This document shows positions 23,889 through 36,044 of a stretch of 64,000 nt of DNA, in pieces. The stretch covers positions 159,284,622-159,348,621 of the forward strand of contig OY992539.1 of assembly GCA_963921195.1 (NCBI GenBank). Reading direction: 5' to 3'. Origin of the DNA: Pegoplata infirma. Taxonomy: Eukaryota > Arthropoda > Insecta > Diptera > Anthomyiidae. Both the position numbers and the translations under genes were made by a program. Positions within the stretch are counted from its first letter, which is position 1; every line of letters begins with the position of its first letter. Below the pieces are notes generated by a model. It worked only from the letters and a program-made list of their open reading frames with translations, was not told where the DNA came from and made no database searches.

Positions 23889-26800
23889 CTAGTCCCTGTC
23901 GTTAAACCAATTTAAGCTTCTTATGAAACTCCTTAGATGTTGAATTTTGACATCCGACAAATCAGAAAGATCGTACAGCTCCCTAGATCCCAGTGAAGCA
24001 AGTCGCTGACCAGAAAGTGCCGGGCAATGGCAAATAAAGTGTTCGATAGTTTCCAACTCCTCTTCATCCATGCAACTTCGGCAAAAGTCATTCGACGGCA
24101 CATTTAACCGCTCTGCGTGCTTCCCTATAAGACAGTGTCCGGTAATTATAGAAACCACCGTCGAAATCTCTCCTCTTGGAAGCGATATCAGCTCACTTGT
24201 GCGCCCCTGATTAAGAGAAGGCCAAATCAGTCGTGTTGTCTCACACGTCCATCCATTTGCCCATCTTTGATTAGTCTCCGTCGCAGAACAAAGCCGTAGG
24301 TTTTGCTTGCAAGTTTCTAGAGGCATACCAACACATTCCAATTCTGTTGGAACCTGTAAGGTAGTTCCTAGCCTTGCAAGCTCATCGGCTTTGCAATTCC
24401 CTGGAATGTCTCTGTGCCCTGGGACCCATATGAATCGTATGTTAAACTGCTTGGCCATCTCATTTAAAGACGTGCGGCAGTTAAGGGCAGATCTTGTTTT
24501 CAGAAACATTGAATCCAGGGACTTGACCGCGGCTTGACTGTCAGTATAGATGTTGACTGCGGTTGTAGACAAGACATTGCAGCTCAACCAGTCAGCCACT
24601 TCCTTTATTGCCAGCATCTCTGCCTGGTAAACACTGCAATGATCTGGCAATCTACGAGCCAGGCTCAATCCAAGCTCTTCCGAATAGACCCCAAAGCCCA
24701 CTTGTTCGTGCAGCCTCGATCCATCTGTGTAAAAATTTATGGTAGCTCCACTTCCCGGAGTATCCCCCATCCAAGACTCCCTGGATGGTATCATAGTGGT
24801 AAAGTGGCGCTCAAAGAGGCTCAAAGAGGGAGCACAATCTACATTTTGTGGTATTGTTATCTTTTTCAAGATCGCGCTATGGCCACAATCGCTGCTCCTC
24901 CATTGCAGCGTGCTATTAAGTCGAATTGCCGACGCAGCTGCATACTGCCTACCCAATATGTCCAAGGGTATCAGGTGAAGGAGGATTTCTAATGCAGCCG
25001 TAGGTGTAGTACGAAGAGCACCAGTGATGCACATTGACGCCATTCTCTGTACCTTCGTGATAAAGACACAGTTCGCTTTTGTTTCTAAAGCAGGCCACCA
25101 GACAATGATTCCATACAGCAAAATTGGACGCACCACTGCTGTATAGATCCAATAAACGACTTGAGGGCTAAAACCCCATCGTTTTCCAATGGCCCTTTTA
25201 CAAGAATACAAAGCAATCGTTGCTTTTCTCACCCGTTCCTCAATATTACGCCTGAAATTCAGCTTTCTATCTAGAAATACTCCAAGATACTTGGCTCCAT
25301 CTGAGAAGGTGATTTCAGTACCGTCCAGAGAAATAGGATCGAAAGCAGAAATCTTATTTTTCCTTGTAAATAAAACAAGCTCTGTTTTACTAGGATTAAC
25401 TCCTAGACCACAGTCTCTTGCCCATTTAGACAGATCTTTCAGAGAACCCTGAAGAATGTCCCGCAATGTTGGCAGATGCTTCCCCTTTACCGCTATCGCG
25501 ACATCGTCAGCATATGCGACAACATGACAACCACGTGCTTCTAGAGATAGCAGCATTGAATTCAGTGCCAGGTTCCAAAGAAGCGGCGAAAGAACACCTC
25601 CTTGTGGTGTGCCCCTATTGACAAATCGAGATATGACGGACGCTCCCAATTCAGACGTTATACGTCTACTGGCAAGTAGGCTTTCCACCATTAAAACGAT
25701 TTCACGCTTTACTCCCAGACCAGACAATGCCAATATTATCGCTTCTGGGATGACATTATTAAAAGCCCCCTCAATATCAAGAAAGGCCACCATAGTGTAC
25801 TCCTTTACCGAAAGCGATCTCTCGATGGTACCAACGAGCTCATGAAGAGCTGTTTCCGTTGATCGTCCCTTGCTGTATGCATGTTGCTTTGTCGAAAGCA
25901 ACCTCGGGTCAATCACTCTACGCAAATAAGAGTCTATCATTCGTTCCATTGTCTTTAACAAAAAAGAAGACAGACTAATTGGTCTGAAATCCTTCGGAGC
26001 TGTGTGGGAACTTTCCCAGCCTTCGGGATAAATACGACTCTGGTATCCCTCCATTTTAAAGGAATATACGACCAGTTGATACATGCTGTGTATAGATTAT
26101 ACAGCAACGGGGCTATATAGTCCGACACTTGCTGCAACTCAGCCGGGATTATACCATCAGGTCCCGGGGATTTATAGGGCCTGAAGCTTTTTATCGCCCA
26201 GATTAATGTTGGCATATTTATTATTTCCGAAGCAATTTCAGATGCTTGGGCGTCAGAACGTTCCAAAGCTTGAAACGGCGTCATGGAATTGCCCGGAAAA
26301 TGCGTGTTTAAAAGGAGATCCAGCGACTCTCCACTGGAGGAAGACCACACCCCATTAGGATCTTTCAGGTATCCCAGGGTGCAAGGAGAAGAAGCCAGAA
26401 CCTTGCGCAGCCTGGATGCCTCAGAAACGTCTTCTATGTTTCCACAGAAGTTTTTCCAAGAATCACATTTTGCATTTCTGATCATCTTTTTATAACTCTT
26501 AAGTTGCAGCCTGTATGCAGACCAGTCCTCGTCCGCTCTTGAAAATTTAGCCTTATTAAAGAGCTTTCTGCAGGAATCTCTGCTCGTCTGCAACTCATTT
26601 GACCACCAAGGTGGCTTTTTTTTTCCCTCTAGGCTTTGCAGAAGGGCAAGACGCATCCAGGCACCTATTACAAACATTTGTTATATGGTCAACCAGACAG
26701 TCAATTTCCGCCAAACTATGTGGTTCAGATAAGGGTACTTCATCCAAAAGCAAAGAAAAAGTCTCCCTATATTTCTCCCAGTTTGTTCTCCTCAGATTTT

Positions 26801-27450
26801 TAGAGACTGTCTCAACCGGGGCACGCTCCCTGAGTAAAAACTCAATGTAGCGATGATCTGAGAAAGAATGCTCTTCCAAAACTCTCCAGTCATCAATTCT
26901 ATCAGACAATGTATCTGATACAAGTGTTACGTCAAGAACCTCTTGCCGCGTACTTGTAACGAAAGTTGGTTCACCACCCTTGTTACAAATATACAGGTTA
27001 GTGCTTAACAAAAACTCCAAAAGTGATTCGCCTCTATCATTTGTGTCTGTACTTCCCCATATCGAATGATGTGCATTAGCATCACAACACAGTACTAACT
27101 GGTGTCCCCTAGATTCAGACTCCCGAATTAGACCGACAACCTTCTCCGGGGGTATTGACCCCGGATTAGGAAAATACGCAGAGGCGAGCCAAATAGACTT
27201 CCCATGAAGCTCTAAGCTAGCCGCTGTAATATCCATATCACTAAAAGTTGATAAAAAGAATATATTTAAGCCATTTTTTGCCAAGATGCAGGCTCTTGGT
27301 GAGCCCTCACCTTTGGCAACCACCAACTTAAACCCAGGGGTCTTCAATCCGCAAACCCTGCCACCCCGCACCCAGGGCTCTTGGATAAAAACCAAGTCAA
27401 CTGCTCCTGTCGTCAGGCGCAGCAAGAGTGCAACTGAGGCTGCCTTACAG
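23889..27450 (-). pseudogene. LOA-like ORF2 (endonuclease-RT-RNase H), truncated and frameshifted
   Basis: Read on minus in three pieces. (1) About 27450-26612: AP endonuclease, with VDLVFIQEPWVRGG, CCDANAHHSIWG and FSDHRYIEFLL. (2) About 26620-26015: linker and start of RT (KSFRPYKSPGPDGIIPAEL, WRDTRVVFIPKAGK). (3) About 26030-23889: rest of RT (KDFRPISLSSFLLKTMERM, AFLDIEGAFNN, GTPQGGVLSPLLW, VVAYADDVAIAV). RNase H follows (INFYTDGSRLHEQ, YQAEMLAIKE, IYTDSQAAVKS, VPGHRDIPGNCKADELA), then a C-terminal FCRSCM...HFICHC motif. The first break is at an A-run (plus-strand T9 around 26616-26624). The second is a missing T in the CTTT run at 26011-26014, where the other copy has CTTTT. All catalytic residues I can name are present. 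It would nick and reverse-transcribe if intact. Confidence 0.87.
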
Positions 27451-27464
27451 TGATGGAGGGATGG

Positions 27465-29599
27465 TATAACTCGGTAAATAATGATGCGATTTTGACTCTA
27501 TAAAAACTAGAATGCATAAGTATATTAGCTTTATCATGACAGAAAAAATTTAAGATTATCGGACTAGTATTAACAGATATTTATGCATTCATATCAAAAA
27601 TATTTTCGGGTTACTTGTAATAACTTGAAATGGCTATATCAAGGTTACCATTATATCGATTTCAAATGCCTTTGCACGAATTTAAATCTTTTTCAATAAA
27701 GTTTAATTCGAATAAAAGAGATTGCTCGATTTTAAATTTTTAAAAAAAATTATTTTTTCAAAAATGATAAACTTGTAATTTTTCGTAGTCTGGAGACCTT
27801 TTACTTTAAACGGCTGTATCTCTGCAACTATTGCTCCGATTTTGTCAAAATAACAAAAAAATAAAAGATTGAGACTTTATCTTTCCTCTGGAACCAAATG
27901 TGAGACAATCGGGCTGGTACTTACATAGATATATGCATTTATGCAAAGTTTTTTTTTTTTCATTTTTATGAGAAACCCATTATTTAAGGTTTTTTGGAGA
28001 CCCTCATTTTTAAATTGCTATAACTCGGTAAATAATGACCCGATTTTGACTCTATAAAAACTAGAATGCATAAGTATATTAGCTTTATCATGACAGAAAA
28101 AAATTAAGACTATCGGACTAGTATTAACAGATATTTATGCATTCATATCAAAAATATTTTCGGGTTACTTGTAATAACTTGAAATGGCTATATCAAGGTT
28201 ACCATTATATCGATTTTAAATGCCTTTGCACGAATTTAAATCTTTTTCAATAAAGTTTAAATAGAATAAAAGAGATTGCTCGATTTTAAATTTTTAAAAA
28301 AAATTATTTTTTCAAAAATGATAAACTTGTAATTTTTCGTAGTCTGGAGACCTTTTACTTTCAACGGCTGTATCTCTGCAACTATTGCTCCGATTTTGTC
28401 AAAACAACAAAAAAATAAAAGATTGAGACTTTATCTTTCCTCTGGAACCAAATGTGAGACAATCGGGCTGGTACTTACAGAGATATATGCATTTATGCAA
28501 AGTTTTTTTTTCATTTTTATGAGAATCCCATTATTTAAGGTTTTTTGGAGACCCTCATTTTTAAATTGCTATAACTCGGTAAATAATGATCCGATTTTGA
28601 CCCTATAAAAACTAGAATGCATAAGTATATTAGCTTTATCATGACAGAAAAAATTTAAGACTATCAGACTAGTATTAACAGATATTTATGCATTCATATC
28701 AAAAATATTTTCGGGTTACTTGTAATAACTTGAAATGGCTATATCAAGGTTACCATTCTATCGTTTTCTAATGCCTTTGCACGAATTTAAATCTTTTTCA
28801 ATAAAGTTTAAATAGAATAAAAGAGATTGCTCGATTTTAAATTTTTAAAAAAAAATATTTTTTCAAAAATGATAAACTTGTAATTTTTCGTAGTCTGGAG
28901 ACCTTTTACTTTCAACGGCTGTATCTCTGCAACTATTGCTCCGATTTTGTCAAAATAACAAAAAAATAAAAGATTGAGACTTTATCTTTCCTCTGGAACC
29001 AAATGTGAGACAATCGGGCTGGTACTTACAGAGATATATGCATTTATGCAAAGTTTTTTTTTTTCATTTTTATGAGAAACCCATTATTTAAGGTTTTTTG
29101 GAGACCCTCATTTTTAAATTGCTATAACTCGGTAAATAATGATCCGATTTTGACTCTATAAAAACTAGAATGCATAAGTATATTAGCTTTATCATGACAG
29201 AAAAAAATTAAGACTATCGGACTAGTATTAACAGATATTTATGCATTCATATCAAAAATATTTTCGGGTTACTTGTAATAACTTGAAATGGCTATATCAA
29301 GGTTACCATTATATCGATTTCAAATGCCTTTGCACGAATTTAAATCTTTTTCAATAAAGTTTAATTCGAATAAAAGAGATTGCTCGATTTTAAATTTTTA
29401 AAAAAATTTATTTTTTCAAAAATGATAAACTTGTAATTTTTCGTAGTCTGGAGACCTTTTACTTTCAACGGCTGTATCTCTGCAACTATTGCTCCGATTT
29501 TGTCAAAATAACAAAAAAATAAAAGATTGAGACTTTATCTTTCCTCTGGAACCAAATGTGAGACAATCGGGCTGGTACTTACAGAGATATATGCATTTA
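27465..29599. repeat. Satellite array block 3
   Basis: About 3.9 monomers of the 552-bp satellite between the LOA-like LINE and the Helitron. It begins with the LINE target duplication and ends at GATATATGCATTTA, which is continued after the Helitron by TGCAAAG. No gene seen. Confidence 0.96.
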
Positions 29600-29612
29600 C
29601 TAGCTGTTTCGC

Positions 29613-29630
29613 ACCCGGCGTTGCCCGGGT
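29613..29630 (-). terminator. Helitron 3' hairpin
   Basis: On plus, ACCCGG (29613-29618) pairs with CCGGGT (29625-29630) around a 6-nt loop. On the element strand it precedes GCGAAACAG and the terminal CTAG. In rolling-circle transposition this type of hairpin acts as the transposition terminator. Confidence 0.75.
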
Positions 29631-29835
29631 TGAAAAAAATATTATATAATGAATAACAGTTTGTAATACCCTATGGTTGTATCCTCGGTTAGCACTACAT
29701 CTGGTGAAAATTTCAATTTCGCATTACTTTACACCAGCTCTGTCCGATCGCGCGCTGATATGACCCATTATTCCCGCCTTGTTTAGTACTCGACGTTTAA
29801 GCGTGATAACCGAATAGGCAGAAATATCTTTCAAT

Positions 29836-30231
29836 CAGTGACGGTCCGTGAAGTTGTCACTGGGTGTTCTCTAATTTTTAAAAACAGCAAATTTAAGTAT
29901 AAAATTAATGTTTTCCTGGACCTAACGCATGTCCGAGAGAGATAAAGATCCGATGTTATTAGTTTTGTATATTTTTGAGTAAGATGCAGCCCAAATTCTT
30001 TTTTATTGCCGTTTTGTTGGCTCACCACATCGTCAATTAACAAAAAGCATTATTTCGCAAATAAATGGAGCACAAAAGTGAATTTTGACTGCAATTCAAT
30101 AAAAAATAATAAAACTGAGACTTTGTTAATCGCGGGAACGTGTTACCGGCAGAAAAACGTACATTATATTCATAATTTTGATTTTTAAATAAGTAGAGAA
30201 CACCCAGTGACAACTTCACGGACCGTGACTG
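29836..30231. mobile_element. 396-bp hAT-type MITE nested in the Helitron
   Basis: Terminal inverted repeats of about 37 bp start CAGTGACGGTCCGTGAAG on the left; the right end has the same with one mismatch (CAGTCACGG). It is flanked by an exact 8-bp duplication CTTTCAAT (29828-29835, 30232-30239), which fits nTnnnnAn. The CAGTG ends and 8-bp duplication indicate the hAT superfamily. There is no transposase; the short ORFs inside (60-70 codons) show no recognisable protein. Confidence 0.9.
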
Positions 30232-30239
30232 CTTTCAAT

Positions 30240-32340
30240 ATATTATAAATGGGTGTGGCAATTTACGTCCCTTTGTTCGATCGCACACTGATATGGGCCC
30301 GCATCGGTTAGTCAGTTATTAAAAATTGGCTGAGCCGTTTTTGCGTGATTGCGGAACTGGCAAAAATACACGCATTTGCCCAATCACGCGCTAATATGGC
30401 ATATTGTTCCCGCCTCGGTTAGTAAGTACTATATGTGTTAAAAGCTTGTTAAAATAAGTTAAGGCGCTTAAGCGTAATTACGGAACAGACAGAAAATAAC
30501 TTTCAGTGTGGTGCAAAGGGCCGTTACAACTTACGCCCCGTGGTCTAAACACGCTCTATTATGGATTATTATTCCCGCTTCGGAAGTACTATATGTGGTG
30601 AAAAACCCATTAAAATCGTTTAAGCCGTTTAAGCATGATTATGGGACACGCAGAAATAACTTTTAATGTAATACAAAAGAGCGTGTGATTTTACTCCCCT
30701 TTGTCAAAGCGCACTCTTTTGTGGGCTATAGTTCCTGCCTCGGTTAGTACTATCTGCGGTGGAAATTTCTTCAAAAGCAGTTAAGCCAAATAGCGTGATT
30801 GCGAAAAAGGCAGAAAGGAGATGCAATAAATTTAACAGGGCGTGTCATTTTATGCCCCTTTGTCCGATCCCTCATTTTATGTTCTATAGTTCCCGCTCGT
30901 TTAGTACTATCTGTTGCGAAAATTTCATGTTAATTGATTCAGCCGTTGATGCGTAATTGCGGAACTGACAGACACGGTTGGGAAATGTGGCACAATAGTG
31001 CCATTTTTGGCACTATTCAATGTTCAGTGGCACCATAAAAAACTGTTTTGGCCCTTTTTCATTCTCACCTAATATTGGTAAATTTTTTTTTTAAATAAAT
31101 TAAAAAAATTTGTTTTAGGAAAATTGAATGAGTTTCCAAAAGTCAAAAAGTACCACATTTCCCCCACAGAATCCTACTTTTTATTTTTCTTTAACAATTT
31201 AACGACCACTTGCGAGTATACTTGATTGAGGGTTTTAGCGATTAATTTTTTTTCCGGTAAAAGATAAGTTCCAAAATAGGAATTGTGAAAAGTGTTAGTA
31301 AGAAGTGTTCAAAAAGTCTCTCATTAGATCCCCTTACCCACTCTAAGTCCGCAAAGATTGTAAACTAAAATTGATACCTAGGGACAAAAGGATCATTACT
31401 TTTCAAGAGAAATTTAGCTCAAGAAGCGGGTTAAGAGATCCGATATTTTAAAGAATAACAATTTCTGAATAGATCTTAATAACAACAGCGAAATAAAAAG
31501 AAAAACAAAATCGCTTTGGCCAAAAATGTATGGTAAAATTTGTTTGGCCCTTTCAATCCATTTTGGCCCTTTTTAGACTTCAACTTGGCACTAATCAAAA
31601 ATTCTCAAATACCAACACTGCTGACAGAAACAACTTTTAGTATATTACAAAAGAGCGATGCAACTAATGCCTCTTTGTCCAAACGCTCTTTATTATGGCA
31701 GTCAAAAATAATTTGAAATTAATACAAAGAGCGGCATTTTAAAACGCCTTTGCCCAATAACGTGCTGATATGACATATTGTTCACGCTTTGGTTAGTACT
31801 ATCTGTGTTGAAAATTGCAACAAAATCTGTTCAGACGACTAAGAGTGATTACGGAACTGGCAGAAATAACTTTCAATGTAATACAAAGGGGCGTGGACTT
31901 TTACGCCCATCCGTCAGAGCGCCCTCCTATTATAACCTATAGTGCCCGCCCGGGTTAGTACTATGTGTGGTGAAATTTTCATTAAAATCGGTTCAGACGT
32001 TTAAGCGTGATTACGGGACAGATAGAAATAACTTTCAATGAAGTACAAAGGGGCGTGGCATTTCCGCCCCTTTGTGTGATCGCCGCCCTATTATTAACTA
32101 TATTTCCCGCTTGGAATAGTACTGTGTGGTGAAAATTTCTTTAAAATCGGTTCAGCCGTTTAAGTGTAATTGCTGAAAAGGCAGAAATAATGTTCAATAT
32201 AATATAAAGGGGCGTGGCATTTTACGCCCACTTGGCCGATCGGTCTCTCTTATGGCCTATAGTTCCCATCTCGGTTAGTACTATCTGTGGTGAAAATTTC
32301 ATGTAAATCGGTTCAGCCGTTTATCCTCGATTGTGGACAG
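30240..32340. repeat. ~160-bp tandem subrepeats inside the Helitron
   Basis: Units share GGTTAGTACTAT, GTGGTGAAAATTTC, AAATCGGTTCAGCCGTTTA, GATTACGGAAC and GGGGCGTGGCATTTTACGCC. The GTTAGTACTAT anchor recurs at about 30742, 30899, 31792, 31954, 32114 (variant) and 32273, so adjacent copies are 157-162 bp apart. Diverged copies precede (about 29687, 30418, 30577). The run is interrupted by the hAT MITE at 30973-31620. No coding capacity seen. Confidence 0.8.
30973..31620. mobile_element. 648-bp hAT-type MITE nested in the Helitron
   Basis: Flanked by an exact 8-bp duplication CTGACAGA (30965-30972 and 31621-31628). The left end starts CACGGTTGGGAAATG; the right end reads CAGTGTTGGTATTTG on the other strand, so the inverted repeats are short and imperfect. 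Both ends also carry TTGGCAC and TTTGGCCC motifs in inverted orientation. No transposase ORF is present. The 8-bp duplication and CAGTG-like end indicate hAT. It interrupts the Helitron's 160-bp repeat, so it is younger than the Helitron. Confidence 0.82.
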
Positions 32341-32725
32341 ACAGACAGAAAAACCAAAGGATGCCACGCCCCTTTGTAAGGATCTTAAAAAGAGGCGTTG
32401 CTTCCAATCAAGATGCGGGATGGCATATATTTCCTTGCAATAAACGCCTTATTAGTATGCCAAATTGTATTTTTATCGGTAACAAACATCCAAATATAGT
32501 ACAACAACCAAATATATTGAAAAATCTGAAAATCACAAAAAGTGGGCGTAAAAGGAGGCGGGGCATCCAATCGAGATGCCATTGGTGCCATTTTTCATTC
32601 CAGGAAACGTACTATCTACATGTCATTTGAATCGGTTCAGTAGTTTTTTTCTGAAAGCGACACAAACAAACAAACATACAAACAAACAAACTAACATGTC
32701 ATTTTTATATATATACATATAAGGA

Positions 32726-35700
32726 TGCAAAGTTTTTCTTTAATTTTTATGAGAAACCCATTATTTAAGGTTTTTTGGAGACCCTCATTTTTAAATTGCT
32801 ATAACTCGGTAAATAATGATGCGATTTTGACTCTATAAAAACTAGAATGCATAAGTATATTAGCTTTATCATGACAGAAAAAATTTAAGACTATCAGACT
32901 AGTATTAACAGATATTTATGCATTCATATCAAAAATATTTTCGGGTTACTTGTAATAACTTGAAATGGCTATATCAAGGTTACCATTCTATCGTTTTCTA
33001 ATGCCTTTGCACGAATTTAAATCTTTTTCAATAAAGTTTAAATAAAATAAAAGAGATTGCTCGATTTTAAATTTTTAAAAAAATTTATTTTTTCAAAAAT
33101 GATAAACTTGTAATTTTTCGTAGTCTGGAGACCTTTTACTTTCAACGGCTGTATCTCTGCAACTATTGCTCCGATTTTGTCAAAATAGCAAAAAAATAAA
33201 AGATTGAGACTTTATCTTTCCTCTGGAACCAAATGTGAGACAATCGGGCTGGTACTTACAGAGATATATGCATTTATGCAAAGTTTTTTTTTCATTTTTA
33301 TGAGAAACCCATTATTTAAGGTTTCTTGGAGACCCTCATTTTTAAATTGCTATAACTCGGTAAATAATGATCCGATTTTGACTCTATAAAAACTAGAATG
33401 CATAAGTATATTAGCTTTATCATGACAGAAAAAAATTAAGACTATCGGACTAGTATTAACAGATATTTATGCATTCATATCAAAAATATTTTCGGGTTAC
33501 TTGTAGTAACTTGAATTGGCTATATCAAGGTTACCATTATATCGATTTCAAATGCCTTTGCACGAATTTAAATCTTTTTCAATAAAGTTTAATTAGAATA
33601 AAAGAGATTGCTCGATTTTAAATTTTTAAAAAAATTTATTTTTTCAAAAATGATAAACTTGTAATTTTTCGTAGTCTGGAGATCTTTTACTTTCAACGGC
33701 TGTATCTCTGCAACTATTGCTCCGATTTTGTCAAAATAACAAAAAAATAAATGATTGAGACTTTATCTTTCCTCTGGAACCAAATGTGAGACAATCGGGC
33801 TGGTACTTACAGAGATATATGCATTTATGCAAAGTTTTTTTTTCATTTTTATGAGAAACCCATTATTTAAGGTTTTTTGGAGACCCTCATTTTTAAATTG
33901 CTATAACTCGGTAAATAATGATGCGATTTTGACTCTATAAAAACTAGAATGCATAAGTATATTAGCTTTATCATGACAAAAAAATTTAAGACTATCAGAA
34001 TAGTATTAACAGATATTTATGCATTCATATCAAAAATATTTTCGGGTTACTTGTAATAACTTGAAATGGCTATATCAAGGTTACCATTCTATCGTTTTCT
34101 AATGCCTTTGCGCGAATTTAAATCTTTTTCAATAAAGTTTAAATAGAATAAAAGAGATTGCTCGATTTTAAATTTTTAAAAAAAAATTTATTTTTTCAAA
34201 AATGATAAACTTGTAATTTTTCGTAGTCTGGTGACCTTTTACTTTCAACGGCTGTATCTCTGCAACTATTGCTCCGATTTTGTCAAAATAACAAAAAAAT
34301 AAAAGATTGAGACTTTATCTTTCCTCTGGAACCAAATGTGAGACAATCGGGCAGGTACTTACAGAGATATATGCATTTATGCAAAGTTTTTTTTTCATTT
34401 TTATGAGAAACACATTATTTAAGGTTTTTTGGAGACCCTCATTTTTAAATTGCTATAACTCGGTAAATAATGATCCGATTTTGACTCTATAAAAACTAGA
34501 ATGCATAAGTATATTAGCTTTATCATGACAGAAAAAATTTAAGACTATCAGACTAGTATTAACAGATATTTATGCATTCATATCAAAAATATTTTCGGGT
34601 TACTTGTAATAACTTGAAATGGCTATATCAAGGTTACCATTATTTCGATTTCAAATGCCTTTGCACGAATTTAAATCTTTTTCAATAAAGTTTAAATAGA
34701 ATAAAAGAGATTGCTCGATTTTAAATTTTTAAAAAAAATTATTTTTTCAAAAATGATAAACTTGTAATTTTTCGTAGTCTGGAGACCTTTTACTTTCAAC
34801 GGCTGTATCTCTGCAACTATTGCTCCGATTTTGTCAAAATAACAAAAAAATAAAAGATTGAGACTTTATCTTTCCTCTGGAACCAAATGTGAGGCAATCG
34901 GGCTGGTACTTACAGAGATATATGCATTTATGCAAAGTTTTTTTTTTTCATTTTTATGAGAAACCCATTATTTAAGGTTTCTTGGAGACCCTCATTTTTA
35001 AATTGCTATAACTCGGTAAATAATGATCCGATTTTGACTCTATAAAAACTAGAATGCATAAGTATATTAGCTTTATCATGACAGAAAAAAATTAAGACTA
35101 TCGGACTAGTATTAACAGATATTTATGCATTCATATCAAAAATATTTTCGGGTTACTTGTAGTAACTTGAATTGGCTATATCAAGGTTACCATTATATCG
35201 ATTTCAAAAGCCTTTGCACGAATTTAAATCTTTTTCAATAAAGTTTAATTAGAATAAAAGAGATTGCTCGATTTTAAATTTTTAAAAAAATTTATTTTTT
35301 CAAAAATGATAAACTTGTAATTTTTCGTAGTCTGGAGACCTTTTACTTTCAACCTAACCTAACCTAACTATTGCTCCGATTTTGTCAAAATAACAAAAAA
35401 ATAAAAAATTGAGACTTTATCTTTCCTCTGGAACCAAATGTGAGACAATCGGGCTGGTACTTACAGAGATATATGCATTTATGCAAAGTTTTTTTTTTCA
35501 TTTTTATGAGAAACCCTTTGGAGACCCTCATTTTTAAATTGCTATAACTCGGTAAATAATGATGCGATTTTGACTCTATAAAAACTAGAATGCATAAGTA
35601 TATTAGCTGTATCATGACAGAAAAAATTTAAGACTATCAGACTAGTATTAATAGATATTTATGCATTCATATCAAAAATATTTTCGTGTTACTTGTGATA

Positions 35701-35934
35701 ACTTGAAATGGCTATATCAAGGTTACCATTCTATCGTTTTCTAATGCCTTTGCACGAATTTAAATCTTTTTTAATAAAGTTTAAATAGAATAAAAGAGAT
35801 TGCTCGATTTTAAATTTTTAAAAAAATTTATTTTTTCAAAAATGATAAACTTGTAATTTTTCGTAGTCTGGAGACCTTTTACTTTCAATGGCTGTATCTC
35901 TGCAACTATTGCTCCGATTTTGTCAAAATAACAA
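32726..35934. repeat. Satellite array block 4
   Basis: The 552-bp array resumes exactly where the Helitron interrupted it. Clear monomers follow at 551-552-bp spacing (the same segment starts at 33204, 33755 and 34307). It ends at ...AAAATAACAA against a foreign insert, out of register with the satellite on the far side. Confidence 0.95.
35353..35367. repeat. (CCTAA)3 patch replacing satellite sequence
   Basis: Where every other monomer reads CAACGGCTGTATCTCTGCAA, this one has three CCTAA units, with normal satellite on both sides. The length change is almost nil. The motif equals the insect telomere repeat and the tail of the LOA-like LINE at 23791. Confidence 0.8.
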
Positions 35935-36044
35935 GCTACCAGTTGCTCAAAAATAACTCGTTTCCCACTCCTTACAAAAATGCTACTAAATAACAGCTTT
36001 TGATTCTTTTAATAAATTTTTAACTTGGGGCAACTTCCGCCAAT

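Larger units (their letters stand above)
23791..27464 (-). mobile_element. LOA-like (I superfamily) non-LTR retrotransposon, 5'-truncated
   Basis: A 3.7-kb insert read on the minus strand, with a 12-bp target duplication TATAACTCGGTA (23779-23790 and 27465-27476). It contains ORF2 only, truncated at its 5' end within the first dozen codons compared with the copy at 59380-62373. Five bases (27460-27464) at the 5' junction match neither that copy nor the satellite. The 3' UTR is about 98 bp and ends in a short TTAGG repeat rather than poly(A). Domain order is endonuclease, RT, RNase H, then a C-terminal Cys/His motif, which fits the LOA/I group. Two frame disruptions make it non-coding as a whole. 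Confidence 0.88.
29600..32725 (-). mobile_element. Non-autonomous Helitron with nested hAT insertions
   Basis: Read on minus, the insert starts TCCTTATATGTATATATATA and ends in CTAG. A 6-bp-stem hairpin lies 9 nt upstream of the CTAG. The host monomer resumes exactly (ATTTA | TGCAAAG on plus) with no target duplication. The insertion therefore lies between A and T on the element strand. TC start, CTRR end, 3' hairpin and A^T target are the defining Helitron signs. No Rep/helicase ORF is present, so it depended on another element. The interior has about 160-bp repeats. Two later hAT-type MITEs (404 and 656 bp including duplicated targets) are nested; without them it would be about 2.07 kb. Confidence 0.85.

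Noticed and set aside
24534..24992. Plus-strand ORFs of 60-150 codons across 24117-26850 and 59734-62181
   Set aside because: They lie antisense to the LINE ORFs, and only the minus-strand translations show RT, RNase H and ORF1 motifs.
29831..30219. Short ORFs inside the 396-bp MITE
   Set aside because: 60-70 codons, overlapping the inverted repeats, with no recognisable domain.
35353..35367. True telomere or telomere-proximal array
   Set aside because: Only three CCTAA units are present and satellite continues on both sides.
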